Below are positions 23,009-34,908 of a stretch of 64,000 nucleotides of DNA, one piece after another (position 1 is the first letter of the stretch; every line of letters starts with the position of its first letter). The notes beneath the pieces were generated by a model. That model was not told the origin of the DNA. It made no database searches and saw only the letters and a program-made list of their open reading frames with translations. The DNA is taken from NCBI RefSeq assembly GCF_000006565.2, contig NC_031475.1, positions 682,001 to 746,000 on the forward strand, in the 5' to 3' direction. The stretch comes from Toxoplasma gondii ME49. Lineage: Eukaryota > Apicomplexa > Conoidasida > Eucoccidiorida > Sarcocystidae. Position numbers and translations under genes: made by a program.

Positions 23009-26000
23009 ATAAAATCCTGAGGCGCAAGCTTGACACAGCGTCACCACATGAAGTGGAAAGCCAAAAGCTAGACTCCGTGCTACACAGCATAATATGGGAT
23101 TCCTCAGCGTCTATAAACGACTGATCTTTTTGCTGTTGGAGGAGCTCTTATGGAGAAGGTTTGTGGGCGGAAACACGGAATACAAACAGCTCACAGCGAG
23201 CGTGATGCAGGCTCAAATGCCGACGGAAGCCTCGGACCGAGTGCGGAGCGCAACGCGGGCAAAAACTTGTCTGGATATGCGTATTTCCGTTTTGGACGCA
23301 ATGCAGGAGTGATGTTGAAAAAACGGTATTTCTTTCGGCCTAACTGCGCCGCGAAGCGTGTGGAAAATCTGACAAGCTGATGTGTTGAAAAGCAGAGGGC
23401 TCAGTGCGCTATATCGGAAACGGGAGATCAGAGAAAACCAAAGACACGTGGTAGCTTGTGCAAAGTGCCCATCAGTTGACCATCTGAGAGGCGCATGATC
23501 TAGAGGAGAAAAGACAGAGAGAGTCGTGCGAACGAAACGCACAGATGAGAGGGGAGTACACGCGTATCGGTAAGACGCGTACAAAAAAGCGTCAGAGAGA
23601 GGCAGATAAACGGTAGTCGGGCCGGCGGGGTGCGAGGGCGGCAAGAGGAGAGGGGAGTGTTGCTTTATGTAGATTTGTCGCTTGGGTTTGAAATGAAGTT
23701 TTTTTGATTCAGTGTCAAAAACAGAAATGCAAATGCTGGGAAGACACCCGGGCGAGGGTACACTTGCGCCTGCTTTCAGGTGCCGCGCTGACGGTGGCAC
23801 TGTGGAAGAATAAAATGCACATGTGGCGCATGTTCGATTTGTTTCGTCGATTCTTATACCATGAATTTCCCCAGAAAACTGAAACCCCTGAAGAAGCAAC
23901 ATCCGGTCTTGCTTTGCTGGCTAGAATTGCTTTTCTCTGGTAGCTTCCAAAACGTACCGCAAACGGAGAAACGAACGGACTATTGGAACACGTTTGGGAG
24001 GCGGGGGCAAAGGAGCACATACAGAGAGGAATCGCTAGTCAATGAGAGCCTCGATAGGTCAAGGAAAAAGCCTTTCCAGGCGATGGTGAAAGCAAGTGAC
24101 CCATGGAAGCGCACTGTTTTTGGTAGCTCGCCTGTACGGAATCTTCCGCGGTGGGTAAGTTCACTGCTCTACACACACAACGCGATTGAATCCTGGAGAT
24201 TACGTCTATTTAGGCCACCACTGGACGTTTCTGATGTCCGCCTCTGGGACTGCGGTCTATGATTTTGCTGTTTTCGTTCGTAGGACGTAGAGGCGACATG
24301 CGTGAGAATGGGATCAAACGACGATTTCCAGCACAAACTCGGCTCTTCTATAGTTTGACCGCTACTACTGCGACTGTATATGTACTTACAGTAGTACTAT
24401 CAAGCCTCTTCTCCCAAATAGACTTCATGGAACATCGAAAACGTGCACGTTTTATTGATATTTAACTGCTATTATACATTCATCCAAGATATATTTATCT
24501 TTCGAAGGTTCGTTCTCTCATGTATGTCCGTCCCCTTAGGGGTTTTGCTGGCGTTCTCAAGAGGAGGAGCGTTTTCCCCTGTGACCCCGTTTCCGTCGTC
24601 AATGAAGGTAAATGAAGAACGCACATATGGCAATGCTTGATTCCTCGTTTTGCCGCGACCACGAAAGGAAAGACTGTGTTCTACAGAAAGCAATTCACTG
24701 TCATGTTCGTGCTAACAGAAAAAAAAAATTGCCCGATACAAAGACATAAGTGTAAGAGAGCAGACACTCGACGTTCGCTTCTCGGCGAATTCCTCCTCTT
24801 TCGCTTTCGTCTAATAGACTTTACCAACTCTACAAGAACATCAATTTTAATGGGGAGGGTGGATACTTTTGTTGTTTCATTCGTTCTGCGTCCCCAGGAA
24901 AGAATTGAATGACACGAGGAAGGACAACACAATGAGTAACAAACGTTGCATATTTCTCTGTCCATCCTTTGTGTACGTTTAATGCGTTTCTGTATTGTAT
25001 ATCATCGCATACCGCGGTACAGATCAGAACAAGAAAAGGGGGCCGTTAAGAAAAAAATGCTAAAAGAACTACAGTTTTCGCTGTGTCTTTTGTCAGTCCA
25101 CAAGAACAACGGCAGCGACCTGACGAGTTGCGGCCCCTGGGGCGTCATTGATTTCTGAGGAAGTAAAAGAAAAATATTACAACTGTGCGCAACGCAAGTA
25201 GTTACCCATACCATGGTATTGTTCACAGTGAAAGAAGAATGGTACATTCCAGAGGTCACTTGCTTCGTGGAGCGAGTTGCTCCTTGACAGCACGAGTCGA
25301 GTTCTCTGTGTATCGTTGGTCCAGGGAAACGCCGGCACAATTAAATTTGCGCAGTAACTGTCAACGCTAACCGGCGTCTGTCAAATAATAGACTCTTTTT
25401 CTCCTGTGAATTTTGGGGTACGGAGAAGCGATGCGGATGAATACTCCGCGTCCGCACCACGGAAGCGGCCTCCATGAAGACCTAGCATAGAATATTCAGA
25501 TTGGCTTTACAGCTCACGTATAGTCACCTGCACTGTAGCACTCTAGTGGGCACGCATAAGCAAAATCCAGAGCTTTTCGTCGCATAAAAAGATACAACAC
25601 AGTGACGCCACCTGGAAGACAGACTGTCCTTTCCGCGAAGCGTGACTCTTGACGACTTCGCAGCAGGTGAACGAAATGCCAGCAACATGCAGTCTACACG
25701 TGAAAGCCTGCAAAAAAACCACGAATATCTCCGTGGAGAGGACCACGTACACAGTGGCCGTACCTCCTTCTTTCGCGCGGGTGCAAGTGTCCATGCAAGC
25801 ACAGGTGACCACAGGAGTGTATGATGCGTGTAGGCATACATGTTGAAAACCATGATCTATGCATGGGGCTTCACGGCCCTGACACCGTGTCCTCAGCAGT
25901 GCTGAGGTTTCATTCATTGCAACGCTGCCAGATTGTCCTCTTCTGAGGGAACATCTGTACACCTGCCAATGTGTCTTCGCACGAAAGCTCGTTCTGTTTT

Positions 26001-26358
26001 CCGGTTGGTTTTCGTGGGCACGCACAACAGAGAGCTGGGCTTCTCTTCGACCGGAGACGAATGCATCTCCGCAATCTCTCGACACGCGTCATTGCTCCGC
26101 TTTCTGTTTGAGTCTCTCATCAAAACCTGTGTTGTTTCCTATACTTTCTGCTACTGTCGACTGCATGAAGGTCACACAGAACGATCGATGGTTTCGACAC
26201 CTGGACACGAGAAATAGTGCATGTTCCATTAGTGTGTTTGTACGCGGCTTGCCTGCAAGACGCGCTCCCGCATTTCTAGCGACCCGACGCGACTTCGGCA
26301 TTTCCCTTTTTCTTTCACAGCGGTCTGGGACCCAACGTTCAAACAGGGGTAAAGCTGC
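23009..26358. other. Intergenic between two convergent genes
   Basis: Holds the 3' flanks of the kinase gene (+) and the UIM-protein gene (-). Only isolated short frames occur, for example 25543-26085 on the minus strand, with no domain or splice support. No repeat or RNA gene recognised. Confidence 0.4.
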
Positions 26359-29300
26359 TCACCACACTTTGCCGTTCATTTCAACTTTGAGCCCGAGACT
26401 TCCGTGAAAAAACTTTTCGAATTCTTCAAACGATAAATACGTTTTCCCCTCCGTGTACAGCGCGAGAGCCCTCATATCCTTCTCGGTTGCCCGAGTAGAA
26501 TCCTCTCTCGCTTGTCGCCTTCCCGCTTTGTCCCGCGAATCCGCCGCACCCCACAAAGGCGAACCTTCTTTCGCAGCGAGAGAAACCATTTTCTGAATCT
26601 CGTCGGGGTGGAGTGACAGGTTGAGTGTTTGAGCAACTTGTGCGATGTCTGCGACAGACACGAAGGGCCTCACACAGGCTGAGCGGCCGCCCCTGTCATC
26701 GAAATCCTGAGCACCTCTACAGCGACTTTTGCTACCCCCCTGTTCCCTGGAGTGTAAAGGTTCCTTCCCTTTCGGTTCTGTTGCACCTGGCGGGCACAAG
26801 CTGGTTGTGCCACAACTCGAATCGACAGGGTTCGCTACAGCAAAGACGCGCTCGTCTTTCCTGTCACCCGCCGCCCTTTCCGGCGCTTCGTCTTGTCCAG
26901 AAGGTGCCGCGTTTTGTGAGGGAGAAAACACAGAAGACATCGATCCGAAAGGCGCAGGGATGATCTTCGCCTGTTCTTCGCGTTGCGCATGGTGCAGAAG
27001 GGCGGCAAGCTTCCCTCCGCCGGGGCGCGAGTTGCTTTTCGCAGCGCCACGTTCACGTCCTTGATCACGCAAAAACGACAGAGGCACAGGAGAAGCGACG
27101 GCGTTCGTCAAAACCTTCCAGATGTACACACACGCTTCCTGCAGCTTCTCTCTTTTCCAGAGGCATGCTGCTGTTGCCGCCGCCTCCCGCTCTGCTGCTC
27201 GTTGCCGTTCCTTCACCAACTTCCGTTCCTTCCCTTTCTTGCTTTTAGCCTCCCTTTCACGTGCTCCCTCATGCCCATCCCCACCGCCCTCCTGACACCT
27301 GCTCCGTATACTCTTCTCTCTCTCCGCAGATGATGCGCTACGCTGCTGTGAAGGCTGCAGTTTGACTCTATTGGCACATCCTGTTTGCTGACTTCTTGAC
27401 CTCGCCGGCACAGCTCGCGCTGCACCACCCCCAAGCTTTCTCGTCGTTCTTCGTCCATCCTTAGGTTTAACATCTTCTGCGTCCGAGTCGCTCGAGGGCG
27501 ATTTCGACATCTCTTCCTCGGCCAGAGATGAACATGGACTATCGCTGAAGCTCTCGGAAACAGCAGCTTCCTCTTCAGAAAGCTTTTCGCGTTCTTTCGT
27601 CTTGCGTCTCCGTCTTGGGCGACGACGCTCAGGTTCAAAGTCAGAGTCTGCAACGTCTGAAGCGGGTGACGAAACCGACGAACTGCCGTCTTCGATAGGC
27701 ACCCCCGGAACCGCTGAGAATCGCCCCTCTGTCGGTGTCGGTACTTTATAGTTTGGGACTCCTCGCTTCATCTGCGCAGGCTCAAAAGCCGCCGTGGTTT
27801 CTTCAGACTCTGACACCTGCTGCGTCGCTTCTCGGTCTCCCTCCTCGTTTCCTGCGGTCACGTGGGCCGCTGCAGCCTCGCCTGCGGTTCGTTCGTCTGC
27901 GTTCGCGCCTGTTTTACTCGATGCATGCGCAGCTGTTGTCTGTTCTGCCTCAGGGTGCCGCCTTCGGAGGTTAGAGGGGATATCGCAGTCGTCTGCTAGC
28001 ACCTTCTGTCGGATCTCGGTGGGCGAAATAGGAGGCGAGAGCGAGGACATGAAGTCTCTCTCTGACGTCGCTTCGCCTCTCTGGTCGCTTTGGGGAGAAG
28101 AATCGCGAGGGTCGGCGGCGCTTAACAGACCAACCTGCAGGGATTCGTTTGTGGCTCTTTCTGAGCTCTCCAATACGCCTGCTTTGCTTTCGCTAGACTC
28201 CTGTGGAGAAGCTTGAGAAGCCGAAGCAGAGGGCGAGATCTGACCGCGACCGTTTGAAACATCTCCACAAGGAGGGGCTGCTTGGAGTTTTTTACAACGA
28301 AAAGACGCGGAATCACCCTCCCCTGTCTCCGACGGGTCACGCGGGGAAAACAATCGACACTGGTGGTACACATCGTGCTGCTCTGAGATGGAAAGAGCGA
28401 GAGCAAGTTGCAGGTCTTCGTCTTCGTCGTCGTCATCTTCAACTTCCTCTACCGAGCCATGGTCCACTCCTTGTCTCACCGTTCCCCTGTTCTCGAGAGT
28501 GTCAGAAGCGTTGAATCTTCCTGGGTGCCGTCGCTTCTCGTGATCGCGGCCAGCCTTCTTACTTTCTTCTCCCTCTGAAGAACTCGACTCTTCCGACACA
28601 GTGCTTCTTCTCTCCGCAGAAGCATTCGCTGCCCTTCCCTTCGAGCTAGTGTCTGAAGTGGACGTCTCGTCGACTTTCTCTGTTTCCTCTTCCTTCTCTC
28701 CTCTCTCCCACGAGGCGTCTGAGCTGAGGCGGTTCGATTCCTGAACTCGCACCGTCTGAAACTCAGCCTCTCTCCTCCGTTGACTTGCTTCGCGTCTCCT
28801 CTCCTCGTCTTCTCTCCGCCGGCGCCAATCCCACCTTGTCGTGTCTGCGACACTTACCCCCTTTTTTTCATTTTCTTCTTCTCGTTCGCTTGCTTCCACT
28901 CCTCCCTCAAGTCCGCAGCTGTCTTGCCTGTCTCTGGCCTCTGCGATGCTTGTTTTCCTGCGTTCGTCGACTGTATGCGATTTGTTTTTTTCCTGAATGT
29001 TCAGTGCTTCCTCTCTTCGTTGGGAGCGCCTAGCGTCCTCCTCCTTCTCTTCTCGCTTCTTCTCTGTCCGCACAGGGGCACTGAAAACCTGGGCATCTCT
29101 CTCTGCTCTCTCTTCCTCCGCGACTATCGGGACAGCACATTCACAGCCATCCTGCAAGGACGCGGAGAGGGCGAGAGCAAGTTGAAGTTCTTCGTCCTCG
29201 TCTTCGTCGCTGATGACGACTGTTCGCTCTCGTGTGTTCCGTCCAGCCTCAGATCGCCTTCGTTCTCTCTTTGGCCTCTGCGTTTCTTCCTCGTCACGAC

Positions 29301-29535
29301 TTTCAGAACTCTCTGTGTCGCCTCGTCTCCTTCTCCGCCTATCTCTCTTTCTCCGCTTCTCCTCGCTCGCTGGTGTGTCTAGACATCTGCGCTGGTGGCC
29401 GCGGCTCTCGCGCAGCTCTCGCCGTCCTCGGGGGGTCTCCTGATCCTCTTCACTTCGCCGTTCATCTCCGCTGCGACCCGAGCTTCTTTCGCGACGGCGA
29501 CGCGAGCCTGTGTGGGGCGTCTGGTCTGCCACCAT
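26359..29535 (-). CDS. Large charged protein with two ubiquitin-interacting motifs
   Basis: Single open frame of 1058 residues from the first ATG (29535, MVADQTPHTG), which follows a short in-frame stretch without ATG. Two ubiquitin-interacting motifs are clear: DEDEELQLALALSASLQD at about 112-129 and DEDEDLQLALALSISEQH at about 370-387. Each has the acidic lead, the central Leu/Ala helix and the invariant Ser. Long Arg/Glu/Ser-rich disordered tracts surround them. The C-terminal third has an EKLQ..CVYIWKVL helix and ends in an EF-hand-like helical segment (DIAQVAQTLNLSLHPDEIQKMV, with YLSFEEFEKFF near the end). Expected role: recognising ubiquitinated partners in the cytosol or nucleus. No catalytic ubiquitin domain is visible. 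No intron is needed, which is unusual beside its multi-exon neighbours. The gene is convergent with the ROP kinase gene. Confidence 0.85.
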   Translation of the reverse strand: MVADQTPHTGSRRRRERSSGRSGDERRSEEDQETPRGRRELRESRGHQRRCLDTPASEEKRRKRDRRRRRRGDTESSESRDEEETQRPKRERRRSEAGRNTRERTVVISDEDEDEELQLALALSASLQDGCECAVPIVAEEERAERDAQVFSAPVRTEKKREEKEEDARRSQRREEALNIQEKNKSHTVDERRKTSIAEARDRQDSCGLEGGVEASEREEENEKKGVSVADTTRWDWRRRREDEERRREASQRRREAEFQTVRVQESNRLSSDASWERGEKEEETEKVDETSTSDTSSKGRAANASAERRSTVSEESSSSEGEESKKAGRDHEKRRHPGRFNASDTLENRGTVRQGVDHGSVEEVEDDDDEDEDLQLALALSISEQHDVYHQCRLFSPRDPSETGEGDSASFRCKKLQAAPPCGDVSNGRGQISPSASASQASPQESSESKAGVLESSERATNESLQVGLLSAADPRDSSPQSDQRGEATSERDFMSSLSPPISPTEIRQKVLADDCDIPSNLRRRHPEAEQTTAAHASSKTGANADERTAGEAAAAHVTAGNEEGDREATQQVSESEETTAAFEPAQMKRGVPNYKVPTPTEGRFSAVPGVPIEDGSSSVSSPASDVADSDFEPERRRPRRRRKTKEREKLSEEEAAVSESFSDSPCSSLAEEEMSKSPSSDSDAEDVKPKDGRRTTRKLGGGAARAVPARSRSQQTGCANRVKLQPSQQRSASSAEREKSIRSRCQEGGGDGHEGAREREAKSKKGKERKLVKERQRAAEREAAATAACLWKREKLQEACVYIWKVLTNAVASPVPLSFLRDQGRERGAAKSNSRPGGGKLAALLHHAQREEQAKIIPAPFGSMSSVFSPSQNAAPSGQDEAPERAAGDRKDERVFAVANPVDSSCGTTSLCPPGATEPKGKEPLHSREQGGSKSRCRGAQDFDDRGGRSACVRPFVSVADIAQVAQTLNLSLHPDEIQKMVSLAAKEGSPLWGAADSRDKAGRRQAREDSTRATEKDMRALALYTEGKTYLSFEEFEKFFHGSLGLKVEMNGKVW

Positions 29536-30429
29536 GAAGAGCAGCGAAAAAAAATCGGAGTTGTGCCTGTCCGTCCTCCTCAGAAACTGCCCGAAACGCA
29601 CTTGCGCCGCCCACGGAACTACTGAGCTCTCTTAAGGCTGTGGATAACAGAAAAAAGGTACGCCGCTCAAGAAGAACGTCGATTGCTCTCGCAACAGACC
29701 TTGGCTTCAGCTAACACGGACCTTCAAGATCTGAATCGGTACTCCACCTCGTTGTATAGACTCCTGCGCCGGTCTTCCATAGGCAGACGAAAAGCTTGGT
29801 GCCCTGCCTTTTAATCGAAAATCTTCTGCGTGTTTCACTGGTGGAGACAACCCGCAGACGACAGGGATTCCGAATTCAGAAGGAGTGACTCTTATCAGAT
29901 GGCGGCTGAATATTATGACAGACTGAGAAAAGAAGACAGACAATGTCTCAGAAAACACGACGAACTAAAACCGAGGCAGCGAAAAACTGGAACACGCACG
30001 GATAGCTACGGCCGAAGATGGCGCTGCCATCGCGCCGGCGCTCTGTGTTAGACAAAACAGCGGCCTTTTGTCAAGCAAAAGTCTCTTTTACCGTTGTGAA
30101 TTTTAAGACTCTCTCGAACGATGGGAACAAGCCGAATTGCAGGCTGCTCTTGAAAAGTAAATAGTTGTTTTAGTACGTGCGTAGTTCACCACGGCATAGA
30201 AAAGGCGCAACTTCCTCAGGCGAAGTGCATCCTTTGGCTGGGATACACCGGAAGAGAAATGGTCTGCACGAACAGAAAGCCCGCAGCTAGTTTCAAAAAG
30301 CCATTCTTCACGGGGAGTGACGTTAAACTGAGACAGGACGCACCAGCGAACAGCGTGGAAAGCCGGGGAAGCACAGCGAAGATATTTCAGCCGTCACCGA
30401 GGAAACAAAACATACGCATGGCGCAGAAA
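29536..30429. other. Gap between two minus-strand genes
   Basis: Upstream region of the UIM-protein gene and probable 3' flank of the next minus-strand gene. No supported coding exon seen. Confidence 0.35.
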
Positions 30430-33400
30430 TCAATCACAGTTACCTGAAAGGAGAATCACGAGAAACTCTTTAGAAATAGACGCTTACCGCGAACATTTCT
30501 TTCTGACGGGAAAAACCGGACGCATGCTGGCAGTAACGAGACGCCGCTGCTGCTGTCTCCACAGCAGCTTTGCGTGACAAAAACCTAGCACACTTTGGAT
30601 TGGTTTCCAGAAGACTTGCTTCACTGTGAGTTTATTCCGGGCTCATCTTGTATTTCGTCGGCGTGCTTTGAATCTGCGGTTCTTGGCAATAAGGATATCC
30701 TTAGTTCGACTAACTTCATCGGCGCCGGTGTGTATGGAATCTTGTGCCCATGGACTAAAACACAACGGGAATGCGGCTGGCGTCCTCCATCTCGATTGAA
30801 TGCCCTGGGAAAACGAACAGGAAGTAAGAAGCACCAACGCTTCTCCTCATGACGGACCGATATGCGACAAGCGCGAATCCGGACGCTTTCTCACGGGATT
30901 AATACCCGTAACAGCACGCTTGATACTTTATGCGTGTCTCAGCGAGTCGACAATCGATGCGGATGTTGGGTCTTTGTTGAACGTAAAAAACAGGGCAACG
31001 GCATCCAGTTGAAATACAAGGGAGGAACGAAAGGAAAATGCACAGTGGATAAAGCATATGCTGTAACCGTCACATTGCAAGTACTTCGCACAAATGATCC
31101 GCGATCCAGAACTGTGTAACTCAACCACATAGAGATGGGGAAGATAAGGACGCAAACGCGGCGTGGCTTTTCTCGTGACACGAGTTAGAAGGGCACTCCG
31201 TAACAATAAGCTAAATGTCCCTCCGCAGCGAATTTGTCCCGAGTAAATTCTCGACAAGGCAAGAACACCCACCAGTTGTTGACTGGGATTAAAAACGAAA
31301 CGCCCAGAAGGTATCACCTGCGGGCGAGACGCACGTGTCGCCTTAACGTGAAGCACGAACAGAGAAGTCAGGAGAAACACACATCTGAAGCCCAGAACCA
31401 GTTCGAGTGTGTTGGATATTCGCCATACCGGTACATTATTCAAACAAGCGGAAGGAAGGCACCGCAAAATGCGCGCGGAAATCTATCCTACATCAGCACA
31501 GCTGACAGAGTGAACGTTTCGCCGACTTTTTCTTTCGCTAGCTCAAATCACTTGGCAATTTTCGTCCGATTATGAATTTCTGAACCTCAGTGCAACAAAC
31601 GCCAGCAGGGTAGATGGCGCGCTTTTTCATTATTGTCAACGCACGCAGCTCCGGCGCGTGTCTTCATCGAATTTGTATAGGTGGTCAGGAGTGGAAAACT
31701 GCCCGCGTTCCACACAACGTTGGAAGCAACTTGGTCCAGAACAACACGACCTTTTCCCTGAGATCCAATAAAAGAGCCTCGAAGCTAAAGCAGCTTCGTA
31801 CCAGAAATTTCATTCTTTCCTTGCAAACTGCCTACCACCAGATATCCCTGTGCTTATGCCACAGGTCCATGGACTCGCAAACGACGATATCGTGTACGTC
31901 CCTGACCATCCAGCCAGTAAAGAAACCAAGAGAATCGCCCAGCTGACGTGGCTGTCGAAGGGTCTTTTGCCCATGTGATTCGTGAGGAAACAACGGATCT
32001 GAGTATATTGGCAATCGAGCAAGTACAATTGCTTTCAGCTACGGTTTCTGAAGGTCGAGTGATGGAACGATGTCTGTGCATCGGGTATCTGCTCGTCTGA
32101 CGATTCTCAGCTCTTCTATGACGCTGGGCGTCACAGATGAGACGTCTGGAACTTCCCCTGCCTAGATTTTCAAAAGATAAACTTCGTTGTCGTCGCGCTG
32201 GTGTCGGTGTGTGCGGCTATCCCGTAAACCACGGCCGTCAAGATTACACCAGTACTCTAGACGGGACATCTAGGTCCATCGACTGCGGCCGTGGTTCAGA
32301 TCCACCAAAAGCAATTTTTCACGAATCTTTTAGAGCCAGTCTTTCGAGTTCGGTCCGTTCTGTCGGTCAATTGGTGGCAACTTTTCCTTCTCGCGCGACT
32401 ACGTAACTGCCGTATGCCGTGTTCTTCACGAATCAGAAAACTCTTCCTGGGAAGCGAGACATGTCCTTTCCACTTGCAGCTTCCCAAAGTAGTAACCTCC
32501 ATTCGAAACTGATTGAAGAAGCCTGGAGGAACCGAAGGCTTCGAAAACTCAAATCACGCACAGTATTTTCACCGTCCGGATTCGCCGTGTGTGAGCCAGC
32601 AGTCGCACCCGGTGAGACAAGCCTCAACTCGAAGAGTGTCGGCCTTAGACAGCGGTGGTAGCGCCGCGACTGCTCGCGATTCGTCCTTTTCGAGACTCAA
32701 GTGGAAGAATGTATTTGGCTTTTTCCTTGGTAAGTGAAACCAACGACAAATCGGCGTTTTTCTCGTCAGTGGTTTGTCCAGTTGGCAGCGCTGGTGCGCG
32801 TGACTCGCGGCTGCGAGCGGTTCAAGCTCGCTGGAGTTGCTGAGGAGAAACCTATAAAGTTCTCTCCCCCCGCCTGACTTTCATTCCTTTCCTTAAAATG
32901 CATAGTCTCTAAAACTCACACAAACACATTTACTCCGTGAAGTTCTCTGCAGACACCACGAGCGCCGCAGGAACATCGAGCTTTGCGGTCATGCCAGCCG
33001 ACGAAAAGTCGGGCTGGCCGCCATGGTTCCGCGGCACTAGTTAGCAATTGTTTCCGAGCTGCGTCGATTCGTTTCGTTTCCTAGAGACTGCGCGCCAGCC
33101 AATCTTGGATCACACTTTTCCGCTTGTCTCGTGGAAATTCGCTTCTCCAAAGGTGGCGGAACTGTGTGGCGTTTGTATTCGACGGGCGCTGCTCTCTGGT
33201 GATAGTGGCACGAGAACTTGGCCGGCTCACAAATTGCCTCACGCTTTTGAGTGACCCTCGCTTCTGAAGACTTCTTCGTCTTTCCTCAAAGCGAAAATTG
33301 AAGAAGCAGACGCGGAGTCTCAAGTTTTCCGGTCACTTTTTCGAAACACACCTTTTCGGCCGTTTCCAGTCAAAGAAACTCAGGGAGCGCGTGGCAAAGG

Positions 33401-33843
33401 CGTGCCGTCGATGTCACATCGCTGTGTTTGACTCGTTACTTTGTCTTGTCAGAGCTATACCATATTTGTCGCTGTTCCTCTGTTTCACCGGAAAGTTTCA
33501 GTCCAGAAGAACTCCTGCTCGTATCTGGGTGCTGCGTATGCCGCGGAGTGACATCGAATCGCCGTTTCGCTTCGCCAGTGGAGGTGTGTAACCTTTCCCG
33601 TATTCCGACCCCGGAGATCGACAGCCTGCCGGGTCCTGGTTTCAGCGCAACTTTGCAGTCCGTCCACGTTCCTTGGAGAAGTTTTCTTTTGCGTGTGACG
33701 TCACTTCCAAGGAGTAAAGCTGCTCCTCCCGTGCGTATCAGGCATTGACCGTTCGCAAGAGCAGCTCCAACGGTTCCAAGACCTTCCCAGTCATATTCTT
33801 GAAGCGGAGAGGAAGTCGGTGAGACCGAGTTCGACCCATTCAT
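30430..33843 (-). CDS. Unrecognised multi-exon gene, mostly short introns
   Basis: I do not recognise the product. The strand is fixed by a run of exons that read well and join in phase: 33843-33489 (start MNGSNSVSPT), 33036-32934, 32839-32573, 32538-32442, 32282-32250, 32161-32043, 31998-31875, then one starting at 31784. Further good segments lie at about 31317-31200 (VIPSGRFVFNPSQQLVG), 30755-30620 (PAPMKLVELRISLLP) and 30586-30487 (VFVTQSCCGDSSSGVS, donor GTAAGC). Most introns among the mapped exons are about 40-95 nt; two are longer. The donor after 32442 (GTTTTC) is weak, and the exon set below 31.8 kb is incomplete. No transmembrane helix or catalytic motif stands out; several segments look beta-rich with scattered cysteines. 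The gene is head-to-head with the coiled-coil gene starting at 34909. The existence of a gene here is likely; its exact model is not settled. Confidence 0.55.
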
Positions 33844-34908
33844 GGAATCCCCTGCGACCGCCGGATACAACGAACATATGCGAGGCGGTTTGCTCTCGTC
33901 AACAAATTGCGAGACAACGTGTTCACGTCTTGATTTTCGTTGCTCCGGCTGCCTCCGCAGGACAACTCCACGGCTGTTTACCCCAGTTCGTCATCTTGAC
34001 TTCATGTACATGCAGTCTCTCTTCGTAGATTTTTTTTGCCTACGCAGTACATGCGACCAAGGAGCGAGTCTGCCACTGCGGTCTCTGTTTCTTCTCGTTG
34101 ATGGGAACACGGGCGCGACGAGAATTGCTGCGCCTCTTCTTCAATCGCACGAAGAAAATACGTTTCCATTTTTTTGTTCCCCTGTTTCTCTCACCTCTGT
34201 GGATATTCTCTCCAGTTTCTGAGCACGAGGAGAGTGGTTGGGTTTCAAAGTTTTACATCAACGTTTCCCTTTTTCCCAGCATTGACGCGGTCTCGGCGCT
34301 CGTCTGGTGGACAAGTGTACCGTGCCCTCACGTCTCTCGCGGGCGCTTTCCACGACGCTGTTTCGCTGCTTTTTGCTGGAGGTGTCGAGCGAGAGTCGTG
34401 AGGGCTTTGATCGAAAGTATTTTCGTCGTTGTCTCTCAGTTCTCTGTTTTCTATTTATGTCTACTTCAGAGTCGCCTTGGCTCGCGAGAGCTCTCTCTCG
34501 CACCGTACCGTCTCTGGACACACTTCACCACCGTAACCAAAGTTGCTGCAGTGTCTAAACACCTGGCACTTTTCCAGCTGCTCGCGTCCTTCCCCCGACG
34601 ACGAACTATGGCAGCTGTTCGCCGCTTGTCTTTTCCCTCTGTCGCCTGCGACTCGTCGTCCGCTTTCTTCGTTCTTTCTTTCCATTCGCACGACTTCCTT
34701 CTCTTTCCTCAGTAGTTTTTCTCGTTCCTCCGCACCGCATGTTTCGTCCTTTCTCGAGTCCAGTTTCGATTTCACCGCGTTATCCCCGCGCTGTCTCCAT
34801 CTCAGTAACGCCGACCGCTCGTTGTCTCCACCAGAGTCACTCGGAGCCGCTGTCTGCTGGAGTTTTGTGGCTTTTCCACTTCCGTTTCTCCGCTGACTGG
34901 TTCTAAGC
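33844..34908. other. Divergent upstream region of two genes
   Basis: Between the putative minus-strand start at 33843 and the coiled-coil gene start at 34909. The right half is strongly pyrimidine-rich, as expected for a T. gondii 5' leader. Open frames here on both strands are attributed to this composition. Confidence 0.4.

Noticed and set aside
31773..32163. Plus-strand mini-gene using two introns of exactly 26 nt (31916-31941 and 32085-32110).
   Set aside because: The minus strand gives longer exons that join in phase with normal-sized introns over the same bases (32161-32043 and 31998-31875). The 26-nt gaps are coincidental and too short for a spliceosomal intron.
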